From JALZKA01 sp963717635 (lineage in GTDB: Bacteria > Actinomycetota > Thermoleophilia > Solirubrobacterales > 70-9), in contig OY970347.1 of the NCBI GenBank assembly GCA_963717635.1, forward strand, positions 1,116,001 through 1,180,000: a stretch of 64,000 nucleotides of DNA, given 5' to 3'. The position numbers and the translations under genes are program-made. The notes under the pieces are model-generated. The model searched no databases. It saw only the letters and a list, made by a program, of their open reading frames with translations, and was not told where the DNA came from. Below, one piece after another: positions 16,795-24,765 of this stretch; position 1 is the stretch's first letter; the number at the start of each line of letters is the position of its first letter.

Positions 16795-16866
16795 ATGAGC
16801 ACGATTGCGCCCGAGCAGGACCTCGCCGGGGTCGACGACTCGGGGACAACCTTCCTCAACCAGTAG
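16795..16866 (+). CDS. Possible 23-residue microprotein or gene remnant
   Basis: An ORF from ATG 16795 to TAG 16866, starting MSTIAPEQDLAG and ending TTFLNQ. AAGGAGG at 16781-16787 lies seven bases upstream, one of the best ribosome sites in the window, and the ORF begins four bases after the cupin stop. It could be a genuine short peptide or the surviving 5' end of a deleted third operon gene. No family is recognised. Confidence 0.4.
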   Translation: MSTIAPEQDLAGVDDSGTTFLNQ

Positions 16867-16902
16867 GGGACCGTTCCGGTCGCGCTCGGCAGCGGTTAGG
16901 CC

Positions 16903-18249
16903 CTACCGCTCGCAGCTCTTCTCCTTGTCCTTGCCGGGGCCGCCGCTGCACTTGTCCCGGCCGCCGCCGCCCCTGAGCAGGTCCTTGTCGCCGCCACCGA
17001 CCAGCCTGTCCCGGCCGCCGCCGCCGATGATCCTGTCCTTGCCGGCGCCGCCGAACAGCTTGTCGTTGTCCGGGCCGCCGCGGAGGACGTCGTTGCCCTT
17101 GCTGCCGCAGATGACGTCCCCGCCTCGGCGTCCGCTGATGGTGTCGTTGTGGATGTGGCCCTGCATCACGTCCTTGGCACTCGTGCCTCTGAGGGTGTCC
17201 CTGCCGTCGGTGCCGACGATCAGCGCCGGCTTGCCTTGGCAGAACGCCGGTCGCTTCGGCGCCCAGGTCGGGTTGCCGTCGAAGTGACCGCCGTCTTGGG
17301 TCGTGACGTCCGTGATCAGGCCGGTGTCGTCGGAATTCTTCATGACCAACTGGCCGGCGCTGAGCAGGCCGTTGACGAAAGTGATCTTGTCGCCCTCGGG
17401 CGACCAGGCGCAGTTGTAGTCAGCCACGTTGTTGCCCGTGGCGGAGATCTCCACTGGCGTACCGAACGCGACCGTGCGCCTGAAGATGTTTGCGGTGTTG
17501 TTGAACGCGCCCTCGGTGTAACAGAGCTGAGATCCGTCAGGCGATAGATCGGGTTGGAACTGGTTCCCGGCGGCGACGACGACCCCTGTCGTCCCGAGCG
17601 GCGTTGCCTGGCTGCCGTCGGCCTTTTCCCTGTAGATGTCCTGGTCGCCGGCGCCGAAGTTCGTGTGGTAGTAGATGTGCTTGCCGTCGGGCGACCAGAC
17701 GGGCTTGCCTTCGGTGAGGACGGGTGGATTGGCCGCGTTCGTGTTGGTGAGGTTGATCGTGCCGAGGTTCGCACTGTCCTCGTCGACCGTCGTGACGAGG
17801 ATGTCCATCTGGCCGCTGCCGTCGGTCACCTCACTCTCGTAGGCGATCTTGGTGCCGGCGGGGTTCCACGCCGGCCGGTCGGCGAGAATGTCGCCGCTGA
17901 GGGCGCCAAGTCGCAGAGTCGGATTTCCCTCGTCCAGACCGCCGATAAAGATGCTCTCGTTGCCTGGCGGGGTCCACCGCGCGTAGGCGAGCCTGGTCAG
18001 GTCTGGCGACCAAGCCGGGTGCCGATGCTGCCCGTCCCCGGTCGTGAGCTTGATCGGCGTCAGGTCGCCGGCGGCGTCGAGGAGGAAGACGTCCGAGCTC
18101 TGGTCGTTGGCCGGATTCGGCACGTCGCGGCCGCTGACGAAGGCGATCTCCCCGTTCTCACCCGGGAACACGGCGAGCGCCGCCGCCGGGAGCGCCATCA
18201 GTGAAGCAATTGAAACCACCCCTGCCAGCCACTTGGTCCCTCTGCTCAT
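16903..18249 (-). CDS. Secreted TolB-like beta-propeller with RTX-type C-terminal repeats
   Basis: 448 residues. A signal peptide (MSRGTKWLAGVVSIASLMAL, cut near AALAV) leads to six-bladed TolB/WD40-like repeats, seen as HPAWSPDLTRLAYARW, PDGKHIYYHTN and CAWSPEGDKITFVNG. Residues from about 355 on are glycine/aspartate nonapeptides (GRRGGDVICGSKGNDVLRGG and following) like calcium-binding RTX repeats, here lysine/arginine-rich. It is probably an extracellular binding protein. ATG 18249 has AGGAGG five bases upstream, so I preferred it to the in-frame start at 18282. No type I export genes are nearby. Confidence 0.85.
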   Translation of the reverse strand: MSRGTKWLAGVVSIASLMALPAAALAVFPGENGEIAFVSGRDVPNPANDQSSDVFLLDAAGDLTPIKLTTGDGQHRHPAWSPDLTRLAYARWTPPGNESIFIGGLDEGNPTLRLGALSGDILADRPAWNPAGTKIAYESEVTDGSGQMDILVTTVDEDSANLGTINLTNTNAANPPVLTEGKPVWSPDGKHIYYHTNFGAGDQDIYREKADGSQATPLGTTGVVVAAGNQFQPDLSPDGSQLCYTEGAFNNTANIFRRTVAFGTPVEISATGNNVADYNCAWSPEGDKITFVNGLLSAGQLVMKNSDDTGLITDVTTQDGGHFDGNPTWAPKRPAFCQGKPALIVGTDGRDTLRGTSAKDVMQGHIHNDTISGRRGGDVICGSKGNDVLRGGPDNDKLFGGAGKDRIIGGGGRDRLVGGGDKDLLRGGGGRDKCSGGPGKDKEKSCER

Positions 18250-18310
18250 CTCGCCTCCTGTCCCTCGAAACGATCTCCCCATCTTGCCGACCCTACCCCA
18301 GCGTGTCCAT

Positions 18311-19861
18311 TCAGGGCTGAACGACCCGCTCGATCCGGCCGGCCTCCAGGTCGGCCATGAACTGGCGCGGGGGCAGGGGGTCGGGCTTCCGGCCCGTGAT
18401 GCAGCCGAGCATGAACCGAAACGTGTTCACGGCCAACCCGGCGCGAACGCCGGTCTCGGAGCAGCCAGGAGGCAGGCGCTGCGCGTTGAGGATCGGGTAT
18501 CGCTGCTGCAGCTCGGCCTCGGACCACTCGCTCAGCGGCCGGTGGAAGTCGATGCCGAACTTGGGCCCGTGATCGCCCTGGATCACGACGATCGCATCGC
18601 GCTCCGCCGTGATCGCATCCACGCTTGCCAGCAGGCTGCGGTTGACGCATCCGATCGCCCGTCTGTACTCCTCGCCGCCGGCTCCGTCGGCGTCGCCCCA
18701 GTAGATCAGCGACGGATCCTGGATGTCGGCCTTCAGCTCGCATCCATCGAGGTAGCGGTAGGGCGGATGCGGGGCGAGGATGTGGCTGTAGACGAACACC
18801 GGCTCGTCCGAGCGCCGTCGTTCGACCTCCACCACGACGTCCTCCGGCGAGAGGTTGCCGCTGAGCGGACTGGCATGAACCCCGGCGGCGGCAAGGACTT
18901 CGACCAGCGGGGTCGCCCGCAGGATCGCGTGCTCACGCTCGCCGATCAGCGAGTCAACGGTGCTCTGGCTGGGCTCGACGCACAGGTCGACCTGGTCGCC
19001 GCACGCGAACGATGAGTAGTCGGTCGCGAACGCGAACCGGTACCCGAGCTCGTGAAAGGCGTCCACCGTCCGGTTGTCGCCCTCGATCGCGTCGAAGAAC
19101 CGCTCGTAGCTGCCGAGCTCGCCGGGCGCCGCCGGGTAGCCCATCTCCAGCGTCGAGGCGAGGGAGAGAAACGTCAGTGGATAGGCCGCGGTCGCCTCGT
19201 CGTGGACCTCGAAGCCGCGGCGCTCCAGCGACCGCAGAAAGCCAGAGTTATCGTGGCCGACGGTGGCTTCGAGTTGGTCGGCGCGTCCGTAACCGTCGAG
19301 GAGGAAGAAGTAGACGTCGGGTCGCCGCCCCGCCCCGGAGGTGAAATCGGGGGCGCTCTTGCTGCCGGCGTAAGCCGCCTCGGACTCGGTCGCCTTGAAG
19401 TACCCGTATTGGATCGCCGGGAGCGCGAGCAGCAGCACCCCTGCCACGACCGCGTAGCTCCAGGCCACGGGATGCGTCGAGAGGCGGTGGGCGATGACGA
19501 AAGCCGCGACGAAAAGGATCAGCCACGCCCCGAGCGCGGCCGCCCCGGCGTTCGCCGAGAAGCCGACCAGCTCGACCGCCTGGCGCGCGAGCTCGAAATG
19601 GAAGAAGACGAACGCGGCCGCGGCGAACACCACCGCCACGCGCTCGCGGGCCGCGGCGCCGTGCAGGCGATCGACGGCGACGACCGCGCCGAGGCCGAGC
19701 GTCAGGAGGCCGAGCGCGTAGCCGGCGATGCCCGGGTCCAGCTCCGCCTCGGCTCGGTTGTCGTTGAGGAAGACCGCGAACGGGAGCGCGGAGAATGCCG
19801 CCACGGTCAGGGCGGGGCGCCACCAGGTCGGCCGTGCGGTTCTCGCCGAATCCGGTCGCAT
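18311..19861 (-). CDS. Membrane sulfatase/phosphatase-superfamily protein (LtaS/EptA-like layout)
   Basis: 516 residues. Four or five transmembrane helices fill residues 1-160, followed by an extracytoplasmic alkaline-phosphatase-fold domain. This starts at PDVYFFLLDGYGRADQL, contains TFLSLASTLEMGY with the likely nucleophile region, EPVFVYSHILAPHPPY, and VIQGDHGPKFG with the metal-binding Asp-His pair. Such proteins transfer or remove phosphate-linked groups on envelope polymers. Substrate is unknown. ATG 19861 is preceded by TACAGT nine bases away. It lies downstream of the coiled-coil HhH gene on the same strand. Confidence 0.8.
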   Translation of the reverse strand: MRPDSARTARPTWWRPALTVAAFSALPFAVFLNDNRAEAELDPGIAGYALGLLTLGLGAVVAVDRLHGAAARERVAVVFAAAAFVFFHFELARQAVELVGFSANAGAAALGAWLILFVAAFVIAHRLSTHPVAWSYAVVAGVLLLALPAIQYGYFKATESEAAYAGSKSAPDFTSGAGRRPDVYFFLLDGYGRADQLEATVGHDNSGFLRSLERRGFEVHDEATAAYPLTFLSLASTLEMGYPAAPGELGSYERFFDAIEGDNRTVDAFHELGYRFAFATDYSSFACGDQVDLCVEPSQSTVDSLIGEREHAILRATPLVEVLAAAGVHASPLSGNLSPEDVVVEVERRRSDEPVFVYSHILAPHPPYRYLDGCELKADIQDPSLIYWGDADGAGGEEYRRAIGCVNRSLLASVDAITAERDAIVVIQGDHGPKFGIDFHRPLSEWSEAELQQRYPILNAQRLPPGCSETGVRAGLAVNTFRFMLGCITGRKPDPLPPRQFMADLEAGRIERVVQP

Positions 19862-19901
19862 GACCGAAGCACTGTATGGCCGCTGACCGCGGGGCTCTAG
19901 C

Positions 19902-21899
19902 TCAGCGCCGGGCGCGCAGCCGGCCCCGCCTGGCCTTGCGCGAGGGGGTCGGCATCCGGTCACCGGTGAGGTCCTCGGGCCGTCCGGCTCGAACCGTGAG
20001 TGATCGCTTCAGCTGGGTCCGGAGCTCCTCGGCGATCCCCGGAACCTCGTCAAGCTGCTCCAGCGAGGAAAAGCCGCCGAGCGCGTCACGGAACCTGAGC
20101 ATGCGGGTCGCCTGTGTGAGCGAAAGCTTGAGCCCGCGGAGGTCGTCGAGCGTGACCTCATTCGCGTCAAGCGGCGCGCCGCGAGTCTCGGTGCCGTTCG
20201 AGGTGCCGCGCTTGGCTCTTGTGCGGAGCTCGCGGACATACCACTCTGCCTCCGCGCTCGCCCGCTCGGTTACGCGGTTCGCATCGGTCAGCCGGGCTTG
20301 GAGCTCGCCCGCGAGTTGGTCAAGCGTTGCCTTCCCTTGTGCGAGCTGCCCCTCGGCCTGCTCACGAACTCGATCGAGCTCGGCCCGCATTTCGCCGGAC
20401 AAAGCCGCGCTTATCCGCTGCTCCATCACGGTCAGCCATGCCGCGGTCTGCTCGGCTCGAGCCACTTCGGCGTGCGCTTCATGCTCCGCTGCGGTCCGTT
20501 CGAGGGCGCTCGCACGCTCGGCGAGTTGCGCCTCGACCTGCTCGGCTCGAGCGTCATCTGCCTGTGCGTTCCGCTCCGCTGCAGCTCGTTCGAGGGCCGT
20601 AACGTGCTCGGCGAGCCGCGCCTCGGCCTGCTCACGAACTTGATCGATTTCCGCGCGGTGGTCAGCAAGGGCTGCGGTCAGCCGCTTCTCCATTTCGGCC
20701 AGCGACCCGGCGACCTCTTTGGCTCGAACCTCATCTGCCTGTGCACTCCGCTCCGCTGCAGCCCGTTCGAGGGCCGTCACATGCTCGGCGAGCCGCGCCT
20801 CGGCCTGCTCACGAACTCGATCGGTTTCGGCCTGGTGGTCGGTCAAGGCCTGACTCAGCCGCTTTTCCGTCGCCGCCAGTGACCGTGCGATTTCCTCGGC
20901 CCGAACGGCGTCGGCCTGCCCGGCGCGCTCGTCGCTGGCGCGCTCGAGAGCGGCAGCGTGCTCGGCGAGCTGTGCCTCCGAATCGCGAAGCGCCGACCCG
21001 ACCTCCTTCTGCATTGTGGTGGAGAGGTCTTGGTGGCAACTCTGCAGCTCGCTTCTGAGTCGTTCTCCCAGGGCCGTTGCCTTTGTCTCCAGCGCGGCGT
21101 CGAGGCGGGCGCCCGTTTCGGCCTGGAGGCGCTGCGCCTGCTCAACGAGCAGCTTGGCTCGCTCCTCAACGTCCCGGGTGGCCGCCTTCGTGAGTTCCGT
21201 CGCGGTTCGCTTCTGCCAATCGTCCGCGTCGTTTGCGAGCCGGCCCGCCTCCGCCCTGAGCCGCTTCGCGCCTGACATTGAGATGCGTTCTTCGGCCTTG
21301 GTGAGCAGGGTCTGCGCCTCCTCGGCGCGCTCGGAGTCGGCCCGGCGCGAGCGCTCCTCGGCTGCGTCCTCGATCGCTCGGAGGTGCTTGGTGAGCGTCG
21401 CCTCGGATTCGGCGCGAAGCCGTTCGGCCTCCTCGCGAAGAATGGCGAGCATCGTCGTCTGCAGTTGGTCGATCGTGGCCGATCGCGCCGTCTCGGCCTC
21501 GGCGGCGAGTCTTTCCGCCTCGCGCGCCAGGCCGGTGATCACGTCTGCGCGAACGCTCTCGATGTCCGTTGCGGCGGACCCGCCGACCTCAGGCTCGCGG
21601 CGTCCGGCGGCTTCCTCCATGATCCGAGCGGCGATGGCGCGCTCCCGGGTCGCGTCCCCGGCGCGTGCCTGCGCCGCCCGCTGCAGCTCAATGGCGCGAT
21701 CAGCGGCGGCACGACCTGGGTTCGAGTGAAGCCCCTCGGCCTCCAGGGCCAGTCGCTTCGCCGCCGCCTCGTGGTTGCGGGCCACTTCGCGCTTGAGCGC
21801 CGCGCGCACCAGGGCTTCGAGCTCGGCGGGCGCCTCGGCTTCCTTGCGCCTAGGGAACCAAATGGCGAGGCCGTTTCTGAGCATGCGAGCGCCTTCCAT
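19902..21899 (-). CDS. Long coiled-coil protein with C-terminal helix-hairpin-helix domain
   Basis: About 665 residues. A short N-terminus with MLRNGLAIWFPRRK is followed by about 500 residues of Ala/Glu/Arg-rich coiled coil. Between about 20,400 and 20,960 the sequence holds near-identical units of 59 residues (VREQAEARLAEHVTALERAA each). The C-terminal 90 residues contain VTLDDLRGLKLSLTQ, FSSLEQLDEVPGI and AEELRTQLKRSL. This looks like a pair of helix-hairpin-helix motifs as in ComEA/UvrC DNA-binding domains, and a very basic tail follows. I infer a DNA- or polar-structure-tethering rod. ATG 21899 has GGAGG five bases upstream; the frame upstream lacks heptads. Confidence 0.65.
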   Translation of the reverse strand: MEGARMLRNGLAIWFPRRKEAEAPAELEALVRAALKREVARNHEAAAKRLALEAEGLHSNPGRAAADRAIELQRAAQARAGDATRERAIAARIMEEAAGRREPEVGGSAATDIESVRADVITGLAREAERLAAEAETARSATIDQLQTTMLAILREEAERLRAESEATLTKHLRAIEDAAEERSRRADSERAEEAQTLLTKAEERISMSGAKRLRAEAGRLANDADDWQKRTATELTKAATRDVEERAKLLVEQAQRLQAETGARLDAALETKATALGERLRSELQSCHQDLSTTMQKEVGSALRDSEAQLAEHAAALERASDERAGQADAVRAEEIARSLAATEKRLSQALTDHQAETDRVREQAEARLAEHVTALERAAAERSAQADEVRAKEVAGSLAEMEKRLTAALADHRAEIDQVREQAEARLAEHVTALERAAAERNAQADDARAEQVEAQLAERASALERTAAEHEAHAEVARAEQTAAWLTVMEQRISAALSGEMRAELDRVREQAEGQLAQGKATLDQLAGELQARLTDANRVTERASAEAEWYVRELRTRAKRGTSNGTETRGAPLDANEVTLDDLRGLKLSLTQATRMLRFRDALGGFSSLEQLDEVPGIAEELRTQLKRSLTVRAGRPEDLTGDRMPTPSRKARRGRLRARR

Positions 21900-22032
21900 C
21901 AGCCCCTCCGTGGCGATCGCCCGCGTTGTCCCCCCCGGGCGCGACTTCCTTGCCGTCGGACTCCCATCGGTCCGCGCAGCATGAGCCGATACTAAATCAC
22001 TTTGCAGTGTCTTGCGACGGTTCTGCTCGGGC

Positions 22033-22422
22033 CTACGGCTCGGTGCTGCCCTCGCCGTAGTCCGGGATCTGCTGGACCGCCCAGCCGTTGCCGTCGGGGT
22101 CGCTGAAGAAGACGAACTTGCCCCAGGGGAAGTCCTGGACCTCGCCAACCTCGACGCCGCGCTCGAGCAGCTCGCCGCGCGCCGCGTCGATGTCCGCGAC
22201 CACGAGCTGCAGGCCCTCCAGGGATCCCGGGGCCATCTCGGTCAGGCCCTCGCCGATCGAGATCGAGCAACCCGAGCCGGGCGGGGTGAGCTGGATGAAG
22301 CGCAGGCCCTCCTTGACGGTGACGTCGTTGTCCAGGTTGAAGCCGGCCTTGTCCTCGTAGAAGGACTTGGCGCGCTCGACGTCGGCGACCGGGATGGGGA
22401 TCAACTCGAGCTTGAAATCCAT
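22033..22422 (-). CDS. VOC-family protein
   Basis: 129 residues, a glyoxalase-like protein. It opens with LELIPIPVADVERAKSFYEDKAGF and ends with GKFVFFSDPDGNGWAVQQI. The penultimate Q replaces the usual metal-ligand glutamate. This subgroup is common in actinobacteria, and none of its substrates can be assigned here. ATG 22422 has TAGACT ten bases upstream. A TANNNT box and no Shine-Dalgarno site again suggest a leaderless start. Confidence 0.85.
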   Translation of the reverse strand: MDFKLELIPIPVADVERAKSFYEDKAGFNLDNDVTVKEGLRFIQLTPPGSGCSISIGEGLTEMAPGSLEGLQLVVADIDAARGELLERGVEVGEVQDFPWGKFVFFSDPDGNGWAVQQIPDYGEGSTEP

Positions 22423-22452
22423 GCGGCGCGGCAGTCTAGCCGTCGCCGCCGC

Positions 22453-23310
22453 TCAGGCGAAGTGCCCGCGCTCGAGCGTCTCCCGCATCGCCTCGCGGTC
22501 GTAGCCCGGCAGCTCGCCGGTGCGCTCCAACGCATCGACGTACGCCCGCATCGCCGCCTTCGCCTCCGCGGTCGGGAGCGTCGCCAGCAGCTCCGCGCGC
22601 TCCAGCCGCAGGCCGGCGCGGAGCGGCAACGAGCCGCCCTCGTAGACCAGGCGCTTCGACGCCGCCACCGCCGCCTTCGCCCGGGAGCCCAGCCGCTTTG
22701 CCTCGGCCACCGCCTCGGAGATCAGCTTCTTGCGCGGCACCACGCGATCGATCAACCCCAGCTCGAGCGCGGTCTCGGGATCGAGCGGGCCGCCGTCGAG
22801 GATCAGCCGCAGCGCCTTGCTGGTGCCCAGCATCCGCACCAGGCGCTGGGTGCCGCCGCCGCCTGGTGGGAACCCGAACAGGATCTCGGGCTGGCCGATG
22901 AGATGGTCGCCCGCCGCCATCCAGCGGAAATCGCAGGCCAGCGAGAGCTCGCAGCCACCGCCCTGGGCGCTGCCGTTGAGCGCCGCGATCCAGACCGCGC
23001 CGCTCAGCTCCATGCGGAGCAGAACGTCGTGGAAGCTTTCGATCGCAAACAGGCCGGCCGCCGGGGTACTCGACAGCGCCCGCTCGGCGCCTCGCACCCG
23101 TCGCAGCGCGCCGGCCGCACGCAACGAGGCCCGCGCCGCCCGGGGACTGATCGCCGGGCTCTCCTCGGCCGCCGCCAGCAGCTCGGCCACGTCGTAGTGG
23201 GCCAAAAACCTCGAGTCGTGGGCCCCGGTGAGGACGACGGCGCCAACGCCGTCGTCCGCCTCGGCTCGGCCGACGAGCTCGTCGAGGGCGTCGACGATCG
23301 CCTCGTCCAT
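22453..23310 (-). CDS. Enoyl-CoA hydratase/isomerase (crotonase) family
   Basis: 285 residues from the only canonical start. The oxyanion-hole segments ALNGSAQGGGCELSLACDF and PEILFGFPPGGGGTQRLVRM (residue numbers about 110-160), and the ELGLIDRVVP helix, identify crotonases, which act on acyl-CoA thioesters. The reading frame continues upstream to a TAG at 23389-23391 and encodes VEQSGRVLLATLANPPHAL, the expected crotonase N-terminus, but has no ATG, GTG or TTG there. The true start may be ATC at 23373. Otherwise the product lacks its first beta-strands. The 66-bp gap to the nonapeptide gene is therefore coding-like. Confidence 0.8.
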   Translation of the reverse strand: MDEAIVDALDELVGRAEADDGVGAVVLTGAHDSRFLAHYDVAELLAAAEESPAISPRAARASLRAAGALRRVRGAERALSSTPAAGLFAIESFHDVLLRMELSGAVWIAALNGSAQGGGCELSLACDFRWMAAGDHLIGQPEILFGFPPGGGGTQRLVRMLGTSKALRLILDGGPLDPETALELGLIDRVVPRKKLISEAVAEAKRLGSRAKAAVAASKRLVYEGGSLPLRAGLRLERAELLATLPTAEAKAAMRAYVDALERTGELPGYDREAMRETLERGHFA

Positions 23311-23388
23311 GAGCGCATGGGGCGGATTCGCCAGCGTCGCGAGCAGAACGCGCCCACTTTGCTCGACGGAGATCGAACCGGCGATCGG

Positions 23389-23709
23389 CTATCGCCCCCG
23401 GGCGGCGATCGCGACGACCAGCGCTGCCCCGGCAAGCGCCGCAACGGCCAGCGCGCCCGCGCGAGCGTCGGGCTCGCCCATGATCGAGCCGCTCGCGGCT
23501 GCCGACATCACCGAGCCGAACGAGGCAGCCGACATCACCGAGCCGAACGACGCCGCGGAGCCGACGGAGAACGCCGAGGCGGCCGAGCCCACCGACCCGA
23601 TCGAGAACACCGAGCCCACCGACCCGATCGAGAGCAGCGAGCCCTTCGAGGCGATCGACAGCGCCGAGTCCTCGGACCAAAGCGACAGGGGCGAGCTGTC
23701 CGTCTCCAC
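23389..23709 (-). CDS. Ser/Gly nonapeptide-repeat protein with C-terminal membrane helix
   Basis: 106 residues from GTG. After METDSSPLSLWSEDSALSIA come six consecutive nine-residue units (LLSIGSVGS, VFSIGSVGS, AASAFSVGS, AASFGSVMS, AASFGSVMS, AAASGSIMG). A hydrophobic helix (ALAVAALAGAALVVAIAA) and RGR follow. The regular SxxS spacing suggests a flat solenoid or amyloid-like stack anchored in the membrane. I know similar low-complexity SIGS proteins from actinobacteria, but none has a known function. The TAG stop lies inside the probable upstream coding region of the crotonase. Confidence 0.6.
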   Translation of the reverse strand: METDSSPLSLWSEDSALSIASKGSLLSIGSVGSVFSIGSVGSAASAFSVGSAASFGSVMSAASFGSVMSAAASGSIMGEPDARAGALAVAALAGAALVVAIAARGR

Positions 23710-23748
23710 GCCGGCAGTCTCCCATGTCGGGCTCGCTCGAATCGGCCG

Positions 23749-24234
23749 CTAGTCCTTGACCCTCATCCCCTTCGCGCACTGGACCTCGACCAGCGCGCCC
23801 GAGCCAGCCGGATTGGTCTCGCTGTTGTCGTCGACGCCGACGAAGTACGTCCGCGACGGGGTCGCGCCGGTCACGGGGTTCACCCGCGAGAGATAGGAGA
23901 TCACGATGCCCTGGGCGGTCCGGGCGCCGCCGCCGATCGGGTTGCCCGCGCGGCGCGGACAGCGGATCGGCTGCACGAGGCCGCCCTGCTCAGGCGGGAC
24001 GAGATCACTGCGCGCGTAGAAGAAGTCGATCGTCGGGCGCCGGCGACGCGGGCGCGAGCCCCGCGAGCTGTCCGCCGGACGCGCCGCGACCCCGGTCACC
24101 GGAGCGGCCACCACGACGTCGGCGACCTCGCGCGGCGCCCCGATCCCCTCGGGGTCGGCCAGGGTCATCCCCGCGAGCGCGCCGGCAGCCAGCAACGCGG
24201 CGCCGGCGCCGCCCAACATCATCCGTTTCCTCAT
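23749..24234 (-). CDS. Secreted protein of unknown function
   Basis: 161 residues. A signal peptide (MRKRMMLGGAGAALLAAGAL) with no lipobox leads to a Pro/Arg-rich linker of basic residues (PRRRRPT). A compact domain follows with two cysteines (VQPIRCPRR and VEVQCAKGM), likely one disulfide, and a conserved-looking core GIVISYLSRVNPVTGATPSRTY. No family is recognised. It is divergent from the ECF sigma gene, with only 54 bp between, so one control region may serve both. Confidence 0.6.
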   Translation of the reverse strand: MRKRMMLGGAGAALLAAGALAGMTLADPEGIGAPREVADVVVAAPVTGVAARPADSSRGSRPRRRRPTIDFFYARSDLVPPEQGGLVQPIRCPRRAGNPIGGGARTAQGIVISYLSRVNPVTGATPSRTYFVGVDDNSETNPAGSGALVEVQCAKGMRVKD

Positions 24235-24288
24235 CGACTGCCTCCGATCTCACGTTTTCGCCCTCGCCAACGTCAACAAGATACGAAG

Positions 24289-24765
24289 ATGGCATCGGTG
24301 GCATCGCGCGATCCCTTCCAGGCCTTCCTGAACGAGCACCGGGCCCCGGTGCTGGCGTTCCTGCGAGCCATGGTCGGGCCCGTCGACGCTGACGATTGCT
24401 TTCAGGAGACATTCATGGCAGCGCTGCGCAATTACGAGAGCCTCGACGGCGCCAACCCCCGCGCCTGGGTCATGACGATCGCCCGCAACAAGGCGATCGA
24501 CCATCACCGGGGGCGCGCCCGACGCGCGGTTCCGAAGGCGGATCTGCCCGATGTCGCGGCGTCGGTGCAGCCCGAGCGCGAGCCCGAGCTCTGGGCGGCG
24601 GTGGCGGAGCTGCCCGACAAGCAGCGCGCCGCGGTCGCGCTTCGGTTTGTCGCCGACCTTCGCTACCGCGAGGTCGCGGCGGCAATGCAGACCACCGAGG
24701 AGGCCGCCCGCCGCAACGTCCACGAGGCCCTGCGGAAGCTGCGCGAGCGGGAGGTTGTCCGATGA
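24289..24765 (+). CDS. ECF-type sigma factor
   Basis: 158 residues. Region 2 (residues about 10-75) has FLRAMVGPVDADDCFQETFM and the ARNKAIDHHRGR core and tail. Region 4 (about 100-150) has LPDKQRAAVALRFVADLRY and the recognition helix EEAARRNVHEALRKLR. No sigma 1 or 3 domain is present, so it is a minimal extracytoplasmic-function sigma factor. Its stop overlaps the start of the alkyltransferase gene (ATGA). Upstream sequence shows no clear Shine-Dalgarno site. It may recognise its own promoter; the target motif is unknown. Confidence 0.85.
   Translation: MASVASRDPFQAFLNEHRAPVLAFLRAMVGPVDADDCFQETFMAALRNYESLDGANPRAWVMTIARNKAIDHHRGRARRAVPKADLPDVAASVQPEREPELWAAVAELPDKQRAAVALRFVADLRYREVAAAMQTTEEAARRNVHEALRKLREREVVR

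Noticed and set aside
16880..16915. Hairpin around the TolB/RTX stop
   Set aside because: GCGGT/ACCGC arms are short and imperfect over the centre; too weak to call a terminator.
22012..24765. A 917-codon plus-strand frame across the VOC, crotonase and nonapeptide genes
   Set aside because: It lies antisense to three recognisable minus-strand genes. Only its last 158 codons (ECF sigma, from ATG 24289) match a family.
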